A stretch of 64,000 bases of DNA. It comes from Astrothelium macrocarpum (lineage: Eukaryota; Ascomycota; Dothideomycetes; Trypetheliales; Trypetheliaceae). Both the position numbers and the translations under genes were made by a program. The DNA is taken from NCBI GenBank assembly GCA_021030915.1, contig JAGEMR010000039.1, positions 62,001 to 126,000 of the forward strand, given 5' to 3'. Positions 20,507-29,647 of the stretch are shown here, piece after piece. Below the pieces are notes generated by a model. The model made no database searches. It saw only the letters and a list, made by a program, of their open reading frames with translations, and had not been told where the DNA came from. Each line of letters starts with the position of its first letter. Positions within the stretch are counted from its first letter, which is position 1.

Positions 20507-23500
20507 TCAGACGAGAAGCGGGTCTAAACAGCTGACCTGTATCATACAATCTTTAAGGCTCTGCATTCTTGTCTGGCCATCGGAATTAAGTAACTGGTCT
20601 ATCGTGTCGAGCTTCTTATCCTGGATAGCTTGGATGTACTAATTTCACATTAGTGAAAAGATGAATAAGAATGGAGTTGAACTGGCTCACATCTTCGATC
20701 GAATCCTGAACAACGTAGCGTGTGGCGACAACCTCGTGGGCTTGTCCCATTCGATGAATCCGATCTAGTGCTTGTTCCTCCACCATGGGATTCCATTGCG
20801 GTTCCATTAGATGAACTCGACATGCTGCCGTCAAGTCTAGCCTAAATACATTTAGCTTTATGAGTGCCAAATTGATCAAGAATTACTTGGTTTAAACCCC
20901 TACCCAAGACCAGCACATCCAATAGAAGCCAAAAGCACTTCACATTGTGTATCATTTCGAAAGGAGTCGATGGCGATCTTTCTCTGTTTCTCGGGTCTGG
21001 TACCGTCGATACGAGCAAATCCGAACCCAAAGGTGCGGAGGGCCTTTTCTATCAGGTCTAGCATCTTGGGCCAACAAGTGAATACAACGCTGGGATTATG
21101 TCAGTGGTCTTAACTGCCCATTACCATGAAAACTTAATAGCAAATTAATTAAGCAATACCTCTTCACCGGCTGCTGATAGCCTGCTTTGCGATCTGCCTG
21201 TAAGTTGTGCAAAAGTGCAATGACCTTAGAAGACGGTTCGTACGTAGATTCATTATCCTGAACCATGGAGAAATGAGCTTTTGATGCTTTGCTCGGCATT
21301 TCTAAGTCAATGCAAAGAGGACACTCTTCCATCCCGGCACATTTGAGACAGAGCAAATGCGTACAACCAAACCCAATATTGGTAGTTGACTCAAATTCTT
21401 GAAACATTATTGCAGCTTCGCAGAACTCGCAATTACCAAGATCCTCGATGATATTGGTCATTGAAAGCATGTTCGAAGGACTTTGCCATGTAATGAGCGT
21501 CTGAATATTTGCGGGTGTTAACGAAAGACCATGATTGCAAAATTGTCGAAGCCTCAATATCAATACCAGGATATTTTTCACATGTCCAGTTGTTTGCCCG
21601 GAAGCCAGGATTGCTTCGTAACTTTCTCTCAGTCTCTCATATTTTTCGCGTTCCTCATTCGTAAAGTGCACGAGCTCTGTCTTGTTGATACGAGGTAACA
21701 GCTTCAGGTCCTCACTTACGGATTTCTTAGTCCTTCTCAAGGCCACCGAAGAGACCAACTTTCGCAAGTTTTGGAGGCCCAATTCGCGATTGCGGAGGAG
21801 AGGCTTGGTCACGAAATCACTGAATGTAGCCATGGAGTCGAATGGATGGATACGAAGGAAGATTAAGAGTGCGCCAAAGTCCTCAATATGATTCTGAATG
21901 GGCGTACCCGTTAGACACCATCGATAACGAGCCTGCAGGGCGCACAAACACTGGTGCCTCTGTGAAGCTGCGTTGCGAATGTAATGTGCCTCGTCGAGAA
22001 TGATTCTGTGCCATTCGAATGATTGAAGAAGACCCTTGCCCTTGTGAGTACCCCTCGTTCTTTTGGCGCTATTTTCGGATGCTATAGTATCATACGTAGT
22101 CAGAACAATTTCACAATTGGACAAATCAGAGTTCATCGCGGGCTTTCTCGACCGATGATAGATATGCAGCTTCAAGCTCGCGGGGTTGAAATGTCTTTTG
22201 ATCTGCTCCTCCCATGTAGAGAAAAGGGATAGTCTCGTAACTACCAGTGTCACTTTTGATCTGTGCAGTTCCCCTGATTGAATGGTGTGGCATGGATATG
22301 CATCTTGTGAAGTCGCGACAAGTGCCAACGAAGTCAAAGTCTTCCCCAACCCCATTTCATCGGCAAGAAGACCGCCATGACAGAGAGCAGGCTTTTTGTC
22401 TTGCAGGAAACCTGTCACTGTATTCTCATATCGAGTTTGTCCTAATGATGGACTGTTCACCTGCCAATATGAATCGAGCGTGCTGCCAAGCTTTCCAGAT
22501 TCTTTCTCCATCATCCAGGAGACTGCTTTGGCCTGATATGGTTTTAACGCCGTTCTGATCCGACTGCTCAGTAGTTGTTTGGAATATGTTTCAGGACCAT
22601 TTGCAAGATCGAAAACCTCAAAAATCTCGTTTTTGGTCTCCAAATGGTCGTTGTGGTTATCTTTTGCTAATGGCACCTCATTTTGCGACGAGCACTGCAG
22701 CGTACGGGTATTTTCTGGACGTACTAGATAATGAGGGTTCTTGTAGGGGACCGTCTCATCTTGCTGAAGTGGATGTTGTAAAAATACTCCTGCATCATTG
22801 CAAGTCTTGCCAACAAAGTCATGGTCATCTCGGGAGCCGTAGACCAAAATGCATAAATCCCGTTCCGGAATACTGACGTTGGGCCGCTGGACGCCTTTCT
22901 TCTCTTTAGATTCTTGAAGGAATTCGGGCTGCTTCCTGGCCGGTACAAACGCTATGAAATTCACACGATTGTTCTGGGAAAGTGTCGTCACAACTCTTGC
23001 AATGTTACAATTAAGAAGGCCGACATACGCGTCCGTCTCCTTGCGATGGATTGTAACAATGAATGACCGTACTCTAAACGTCAACTGGATGTCTCCATCC
23101 TCGAAAGAATTAGGAATATCAGACTTTAGTCCAGGAGTCGCTGTGTGGATCTGATCCGACATTTCAGCTTCATTTTTAACATTTGGCTCGGACATACCAT
23201 TCCAAAACAAATGTCGTAATTGCCTGCTGTCCTGGGATTATTTGACCCGAGATGTGGACCTTCCATTGTGACGGCATGGTCTCCAAACTTACAAGCACAC
23301 AATGCAGGAGTAGGATCATGGTCGAACGTCCCTGAATTACGACTGGTTCGTGTAGACCAGGAAGCATCACCAACACTTGCATAGTTCTTGGCTATTTTCA
23401 AGTTATTATCGATAGGCCGGACGTGATATTGTTCCTCATAAGATCTATGGCTATGCTCAACCGAAATGCCCGCTGAAAGACTTCCAGAATCCTGTTGCGT

Positions 23501-23773
23501 TTCAGTAACGGTGTGCTGAGAGGCTCTTTCTGAGAGGCCTAAGTAACTACTGCTATCCGAAGGCAACAGAAGAGGTGCTACACTCTTCTTTCGAAGACAG
23601 GCAGCCTCATCAGATCCTTGAAACCGATCTGGGACATGGTACCTCTTGTTAGAGCAGCCAACAACGCCCGACGCAACTTCAAAGGCTGCTGTATCTCCAG
23701 TGGTATGCCAATGTCGTTTTCGATCGTATGTCCGACCGTTCACATTGTCCAGGTGCTCATTTGGTGGGCTCAT
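20507..23773 (-). CDS. SNF2-family RAD5/RAD16-like helicase with internal RING
   Basis: Five exons (23198-23773, 21160-23150, 20904-21089, 20691-20841, 20507-20638) give about 1,011 residues. After a disordered N-terminus come the ATPase motifs: LKPYQAKAVSWM, GGLLADEMGLGKT (Walker A), ILDEAHYIRN (DEAH), WCLTGTPIQN, then a RING-like block between the two helicase lobes (CEFC, CTH, CLKC, CPLC). The second lobe spans the last introns: VVFTCWPKMLDLIEKAL, GLGLDLTAACRVHLMEPQWNP, QALDRIHRMGQ. That arrangement is the RAD5/RAD16/HLTF class of chromatin remodellers and E3 ligases in DNA-damage tolerance or repair; I see no HIRAN domain, so RAD16-like is as likely as RAD5-like. The first splice acceptor (after 23151) is the least certain. 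It ends 182 bases from the convergent STAND gene. Confidence 0.85.
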
Positions 23774-24931
23774 GATCTCATCTTTGCAAGAATGATTTAT
23801 AAAAAAACAAGAAAACAGCCTTCGATCAGTCTTTAATTAAGATAGGAGGGAGGAGCTTCCAACGAAGAGACACTGTCTCAGCCTTGCAGCCCTCCATCAC
23901 TCGAGATGCCGTGCATTAGTGCAAGGCACACGCATTCACTGTAGGCAGACTCGACAGTGCAAGTATCACCAACCGTCTCAGCCGAGACAGGGCCAGTGGA
24001 TACGCGGTTGTCAGCCTGCTCCGTAACCTACGTATTAAACTCGAGAATCTCTGTTCTCTGTCCAGCTCGTTGCAGTGGCTTTGTGTGATGTCGGGACTTT
24101 ACACTCGTCTGGATATATTGACAAAGTAAGAGGGTGGAAGAGAAATTAGTGTCAAGGGTCAGAAAGAATTAAAAAGTAAACATTCGATTTGTCAGCGTGA
24201 ACAAAAGGTTCGCTTAGGGCTATATATGGTTCAGCAGAAATTCTTCTGCGTGTCTGCTTAATTTTAGTGAGGACCGTAAAAAAGAAATATTTGACTAGGC
24301 AATAGTGTCTCGTATAGGGTCCTCAAATGACGACGGACACGCAATGAAGCCAAAACTTTGCTAAATTGACGATAGACTGCCCGCAAGGATTAAGATGTCA
24401 TTGTTTACGAGCTTGATATAGCTTTTACAATTTTATTCTTATCTCTTAAGCTACAGAAAAGAATGCATGGACGAAGCTGGAAGCCGCTATAGAAAATCTA
24501 GCTACACAGTCAGGTCGGTTTCCTCAAGTTTACTTTGGTGGGGTTGTGCTACTATAGTACGCTTCAAGACCATCAATAGAATTGCAGCATTAAGCAAAGG
24601 GTGGAAAGAAAAGACAAGTACGGATCCAAATTGTTGGCGCGGGCTACATGCTGGTTCGCTCAACATGTGTTCCACTGACCCTTACTTACCCTTTGATGTA
24701 GAACCATTCCGAAAAGCTAGCTAGCAGGAGAGATGTCCAGAACTATGCTACTAGTCTAGAGGAACAGGCTCAGAACAGGGTGGACATTAAACAAATTTCG
24801 CTAGTCGTATATGAAGACTATAAATCCTATGCCTGCCAACAATGATGATAGCTTTTGCGCGAAGGCGCCAAGCGCTTAATCAGTGCTCCAAACGCCATGC
24901 TACAGTCCAGAAATGCTCTCTCAACATCCTG
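23774..24931. other. Intergenic, AT-rich
   Basis: 1.16 kb between the helicase start and the CDC73 stop. Many stops in all frames; no domain, RNA gene or transposon end recognised. It should contain the helicase promoter at its left end and the CDC73 3' end at its right. Confidence 0.45.
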
Positions 24932-26329
24932 TCACCTGGCCTCCTTGCCCCAACCCCGCGCCCTCATGCTCTCCTCAATCTTCCCCCACACCCCCTCGAC
25001 AACCTCGCGATCCCTCCACCGCCCCTTCGTCCCCTGACTCGGATTCCACTTATCCACCTGCACACTGACCACCTGCCTCCCCCACCCCTTCACCGTCGCC
25101 GGCACCTCCTCACCCCTCCACCCAACGTATACGCCCAGCGCGTGGCTGAACAGCTCCGCGGGCTGCTGCCACTTGTAGCTCTTGAACTGCCAGGCCTGGC
25201 CCGTGGTGAAGACGGCGACCACGCGGCCCCAGTAGTCCGGCTTGAACTGGTCGGGCGTGTCGACGAGGATGAAGCGCAGCGCGTGCGACGAAATGCTGGG
25301 GAGCGTGCGCGACACGTGCAGGATGTTGGGCGTCGCCGTGCTGGTGTCGGGTGGTTGGTAGAGGCCGTTGTCGAGGAAGGAGCGGATGTTGGTCATGCGG
25401 AGGAGCGACGAGGCGGAGGGGGAGAGGAGGACGATGGGTTCGGGACGGCGGCCTGTGGGTTGGTTGCTGGGTCGCTTGAGGTTTGAGATGAGTGGGTTGT
25501 GTTGGGGAGTTGGAACGGCGGTGGGTCCCCCGGGGCGAGGTCGTGAAGCGCGGCCGAGGAAGAGTTCGGCGGATTTACGTACGTGGCTAAAGTCCTGGAG
25601 TTTGTCAGTGAATATGGATATAATTGAGGTTTTTAGCCTCGTTTGAGCGCGATATGAGCTGTAATAAAAAGACTTTCGTACCGTAGGCTTTATGCCCCTC
25701 AGACAAGTATTTCTGTCTCCCATCTTTCTCTCGGCATTGTAGATTTCCTGCAATCTTGGATCGATCGTCTTCTGTCCTGCCCTCAGTGCCCCTGCAGCAG
25801 CTATTCCATTTGAGTCTTTCATGACAGTATCCGCATCTCCTCTGGCGATTGCTGCTTCCCGATTCGCAGCTTTCAAGTTTTCATCCTCCGCCAAAGGTTT
25901 GATATATTCGCTATCACCAGCGCTCTCAAGCCAGGTAATTAGGTCAAGTTTTTCCGCAAAAATCAAATTCTTCACTTCACCCCCCACACCACCTTCATCT
26001 GAATTTGCTAGGTCGGCATTGACGCTTCTCGTGGCGGCAAGGTAGTCTGTCACAGTCGCGTCTTTGTTCTGCCATGCAAGATAGATACTGCGCAAGTCCA
26101 CCACATTGCCCGAGGATATGAATCGCGTAGGCGTAGAAAGCTCGAATGATATTATTGCCTCATTGGTGAAATTGAACAATAGATGTGTCGCTTTGGCAAG
26201 GTTGGGTTCGACGTCAGAAGCAGAAGCATCGGGTGACTTGGTTGGAATGGGCTCAATTTCCGATGAGACGGCCCGACGAAGAGTAAGAAGTGGATCAACT
26301 GCAGCGGAGCCAGCACCAGCGGAAGCCAT
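24932..26329 (-). CDS. CDC73: Paf1 complex subunit Cdc73
   Basis: A subunit of the Paf1 complex, which travels with RNA polymerase II and promotes histone H2B ubiquitination and elongation. Two exons, 25682-26329 and 24932-25594, give 436 residues. The N-terminal part has DPLLTLRRAV, ATHLLFNFTNEAIISFEL and TPTRFISSG; KPLAEDENLKAANREAA and RGIKPT-DFSHVRKSAELFLGR span the splice. The C-terminal Ras-like domain is clear: PIVLLSPSASSLLRMTNIRSFL, LRFILVDTPDQFKPDYWGRVVAVFTTGQ, WQQPAELFSHALGVYVGW. The 87-nt intron (25595-25681) is a multiple of three with no stop, so both forms are translatable. The start ATG is at 26329. The last third is notably GC-rich. Confidence 0.94.
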   Translation of the reverse strand: MASAGAGSAAVDPLLTLRRAVSSEIEPIPTKSPDASASDVEPNLAKATHLLFNFTNEAIISFELSTPTRFISSGNVVDLRSIYLAWQNKDATVTDYLAATRSVNADLANSDEGGVGGEVKNLIFAEKLDLITWLESAGDSEYIKPLAEDENLKAANREAAIARGDADTVMKDSNGIAAAGALRAGQKTIDPRLQEIYNAERKMGDRNTCLRGIKPTVRKSFYYSSYRAQTRLKTSIISIFTDKLQDFSHVRKSAELFLGRASRPRPGGPTAVPTPQHNPLISNLKRPSNQPTGRRPEPIVLLSPSASSLLRMTNIRSFLDNGLYQPPDTSTATPNILHVSRTLPSISSHALRFILVDTPDQFKPDYWGRVVAVFTTGQAWQFKSYKWQQPAELFSHALGVYVGWRGEEVPATVKGWGRQVVSVQVDKWNPSQGTKGRWRDREVVEGVWGKIEESMRARGWGKEAR

Positions 26330-26701
26330 CGTGGACAAAGATTAGGTGGTGAGAGCCAACAGCGTGGCTCGACTCGAAATCATATGCTTAGGTAGGACAA
26401 GAGAGCTTCCATTGTCACTGCGATGTTCTAAGCTCGAAATCTAAGAAGGAAGGTTGACCGACGCGCCCTCATTAGAATTCAACGCTAATGACTCACCCTC
26501 TACCTGAGTGCCTTTCTGACTATCACCAATCCATTACCATCTTCTATCATTCTTACACTGTATTCATTCATCGATCGTCATTCGCACAAAATTGTCCTGG
26601 CATCCTTTGTGGCATCAAAAGTTGGCTACAGACTAATTTTCAGATACTAGCTAAGAACATCTAGGGTACATCAAAGTACGTGTGTAGGTGATGATGACAG
26701 C
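26330..26701. promoter_or_regulatory. CDC73 upstream region
   Basis: 372 bases between the CDC73 start and the stop of the next minus-strand gene. It includes pyrimidine-rich tracts (26500-26580) on the plus strand. No specific element recognised. Confidence 0.35.
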
Positions 26702-28690
26702 TCAATAGAATGGAATTCTATTCGAGGGAGCAGCGCTGCTTTTTTTACGCCCATGCAGTGGACAGATAGATCTGGCTCCATTCTTTGCCTTACTGTTTAG
26801 AGGGCACAGTGGGCTTGAAGGTAAGTGATCAGGGACGTCAATCTCAAACTTGAGAGGCCTTTTCTTAGACTCCTCGAGCTCAACCTTCTCACCTTCACTG
26901 GCCTCTTGTCCCTGATCGTCATCAACTCGGGCATGAAACAATGGCGCCATGGGTAGTGCCGAAGCCTCCCGTCGGCCGAGTTTGTCGATATCTCCAGTAG
27001 GTGTCATCAGTGCGTCGCGGTCCATTGGCGAGTCGTCATTGTCTAAAGAGGGAAAAATTTGTTTGGAGATGCTGGGATTGTTCATAAGGTCAAAGTAATA
27101 CTTTTGTGCTTTGTGGCTCTCGATAGCTGGCGGTGTGGATACCTTTTGAGCTTCTGTAGCAGGAAAGGAGGCGTGGACATGGGGATTTGAAGAGCTTTGA
27201 GCAATCCTGTCCCTATCTGAGGCTTCGAGGGAAGCACGTTGATGAAGAAGTGTTGATGGCTTGGCTGACAAATGCTCTTGCACTTGCCCACTCTTTGCTT
27301 CGGACCCTGCAGTTGCTTGCTGTTTCTCGATCACCTCTTCCGAAGCTCGCTTGGACATCTCTTGCGAGGCTTCATTGGAGCGATTTGAGCGTCTACCGGA
27401 ATGTAACTTGAAATACCCACTAAGCCTTCCGGACTTGGGCGAAGATGAAGTCATATCTTGACGACCTTCTTTTATCGGAGACTCTTCCAGCTGCACGGCT
27501 AGACTCTTCGAAAAGAGACGGGCGAAACTACGCTTCGGCTTGTGAACTCGGATTTCTGAAGGAGAGGGCGGGATGAGAGATCCTGGCGTCTTCGAGCTAT
27601 CTCTGGTCTCAGGACTGGAACTTCTGGAACTTGAATGATCACTGGCGTCAGGACTTATAATGTTTCTAAGCGAGCTATGAGAGTCCGATTTTCGATGCCC
27701 TGATGTCGGACCTCCACTTGGGTCAAGACTGACCAGGGATGGCTTTTTAGATCCTTTTATTGGGGCCTCGGGATCTGATTTTCTTGTTGGACCATTTCGA
27801 CCACCTTCGGCTGTTGATTGTTGTGTGGACGTTGTATAGGCGGTTTCGACACTTGCGGCACGAAAATACTCTGGTCTTACCATTGGTGGTGGGGTTTGGT
27901 CCAACGGAGAACCGTGGTGCTTTCTCCTTACCTGGTGAGATCTGGGAGGGTGATCATGGTCTGGATTCCCTGGAGACTCCTGGGCATTTAGAAAAGCTGC
28001 ATGGCTGGGCGAATTGCGGTCAGGACTAGGAGACAAGCCATTTGTATTTTGTTTGGCTTCCAATTCAGCTTTTTCGATGAGCTCCTGGTAAGAATATGGT
28101 CTTGGGCCTTTTTTGCGCTCCAAATTTATGTGTTCCAGTGGTGCCCCACTTTTATCAAACATTCTTTTGTCTTGTCCTCCTCGGTGAGCCATGCGACTGA
28201 TGCTACCGCTTGCGGATGTTGCATTTGACGACAACTCAGATTCATTATCGGACGATTCGGATTCTCTCTGTGTGAGTACACGTTCATTTGAGCTTTGTCG
28301 ATGTGGTGATACTTCCTTTCGTTGGCCAGAATCACTCTCCACTGTCAGGCTGGGTGCTCGACGGAGCGAACTGCCCAAGTCGACGCTGCTAAAATCATCT
28401 CGACGGCGAGAACTTGATCGGAAGGCGCGGGAATCATTCTGCGAATCCCTTCCGGGGAAACTGTCTTGATTGAGTTGTCCTTGTTCCAATGAATTTGGAA
28501 AATATGAGGGCTCGATCTGTGCCGAAGGTCTTGGAGTATTCTGACTGCTTGTAACACGACGCGTGAAGATGATCTGTGGCGTCTCTTCTGTCCCAAGATC
28601 TGGTGTTCTCCGATCCTCGTAGCTGGATGCATGTGATAAATTTTGACGAGAAGGATGCTTCAGCGATGTTGACGCCGTCCCTTCTGGCAT
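26702..28690 (-). CDS. Large intrinsically disordered protein, function unknown
   Basis: A single open exon of 662 residues from an ATG at 28690. The composition is dominated by Ser, Arg, Glu, Pro and Asp, with many SP/TP and RxxS sites (SPDASDHSSSRSSSPETR), so heavy phosphorylation is likely. There is no globular catalytic domain that I recognise. Two patches look ordered: a basic segment KPKRSFARLFSKSLAVQLEE (about residues 385-404), which could be an amphipathic or membrane-binding helix, and the extreme C-terminus, where LPSSPLCPLN and then ICPLHGRKK put two Cys-Pro motifs 12 residues apart. The second looks like a short conserved ligand motif. It could be a scaffold or signalling adaptor; no name is justified. 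Confidence 0.7.
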   Translation of the reverse strand: MPEGTASTSLKHPSRQNLSHASSYEDRRTPDLGTEETPQIIFTRRVTSSQNTPRPSAQIEPSYFPNSLEQGQLNQDSFPGRDSQNDSRAFRSSSRRRDDFSSVDLGSSLRRAPSLTVESDSGQRKEVSPHRQSSNERVLTQRESESSDNESELSSNATSASGSISRMAHRGGQDKRMFDKSGAPLEHINLERKKGPRPYSYQELIEKAELEAKQNTNGLSPSPDRNSPSHAAFLNAQESPGNPDHDHPPRSHQVRRKHHGSPLDQTPPPMVRPEYFRAASVETAYTTSTQQSTAEGGRNGPTRKSDPEAPIKGSKKPSLVSLDPSGGPTSGHRKSDSHSSLRNIISPDASDHSSSRSSSPETRDSSKTPGSLIPPSPSEIRVHKPKRSFARLFSKSLAVQLEESPIKEGRQDMTSSSPKSGRLSGYFKLHSGRRSNRSNEASQEMSKRASEEVIEKQQATAGSEAKSGQVQEHLSAKPSTLLHQRASLEASDRDRIAQSSSNPHVHASFPATEAQKVSTPPAIESHKAQKYYFDLMNNPSISKQIFPSLDNDDSPMDRDALMTPTGDIDKLGRREASALPMAPLFHARVDDDQGQEASEGEKVELEESKKRPLKFEIDVPDHLPSSPLCPLNSKAKNGARSICPLHGRKKSSAAPSNRIPFY

Positions 28691-29263
28691 GATTCACACG
28701 AGTAGGAATCCTTCCAGTCGGCCCTGTAGGTCTTGAAGCATAGGAAAGGGAAGAATGAGCAGACAAAAACGGTCGAGAGGGCAGCTACAGGCATCAAGAA
28801 CCAGTGATACGAATGATTAGACATTGGTGTGCACCAGTAGAAGAAACAAAAGACAATTTAGTTCTGGAAAGGGCGCACAATTTGAGGCCAAGCGCCACGT
28901 AGGATCAAATGCCTTGGCAAAAATTTGAAAATTATATCGAGGAAAGTGGAGAGGCGTCCGATGACCATGAGACCCGCCCATCATGCTTTCATAGCAGAAA
29001 CCGCCACTGATGCTGCGACGTGAGAGCAATTGGGGAGGTAATTACCTACAATCAAACAGGGCAATAACCCATGTTTTGTACGTCAAATTTAGAGAGGTGT
29101 TCCTTCCACCAATGCTAATGAGTGATGGATAATTATCATTACAACAAGAGGGCATTTCTGTTCTCAATTGAGACGGACTGTCTGTAACGCGCACGTCAAG
29201 GTTTCAAATCCGGATTTAGAAAGATATAGTTGCAACTAGGTATGGAGATATAACTCTAGCGGA
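28691..29263. other. Intergenic, left part of the gap before the CorA-like gene
   Basis: 573 bases upstream of the disordered-protein gene on the minus strand. It should contain that gene's promoter. No gene or RNA recognised. Confidence 0.4.
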
Positions 29264-29314
29264 GTTGACGCGCTATCATTTGATCCCGCGATCTACCAAG
29301 TGTGGAATTCCTGA
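29264..29314 (+). promoter_or_regulatory. Upstream element, copy 1 (inverted-repeat core)
   Basis: A block about 50 bases long that recurs at 34543-34598. Its core, 29270-29289, reads GCGCTATCATTTGATCCCGC and forms an imperfect inverted repeat. Shorter matches (TAGCGGAG, GGAGAT) extend upstream in both copies. It lies 334 bases before the start of the CorA-like gene. A transcription-factor site is an inference. Confidence 0.5.
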
Positions 29315-29647
29315 ATCCGAACATGTTCAATTTACGAAGCAGTACTTCTGAGGTAACCCTGCACGGACGGGCTCGTGCCGTCCAACCCTGCCATTGGTCA
29401 GCCTTGTTGAAAACGGTTCCACCGACAGAAGATTGGCTCAGCCTTGTTACTCATTAGCAAACTAGGGGCAGGCAGCTGAAATGCCTAGGAATCTACTCTC
29501 CAACCCTCTTCTATCTCTTGTAACGACCTCGTGTTATTGACAGAGAGTTTTTGAGAGTTTCAATTTATTACCACTACCTTCTTAGTCTCGCGGTAAACAC
29601 TTGCCTTGATCTAATCAACGTCGCATAGTCCATCTGAGCGTGAATGT

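Noticed and set aside
24842..25486. Long plus-strand open reading frame opposite CDC73 (214 codons)
   Set aside because: It is the antisense of a confidently identified Cdc73 C-terminal domain in a GC-rich stretch where stops are rare; the protein is low-complexity Pro/Arg-rich and has no family resemblance.
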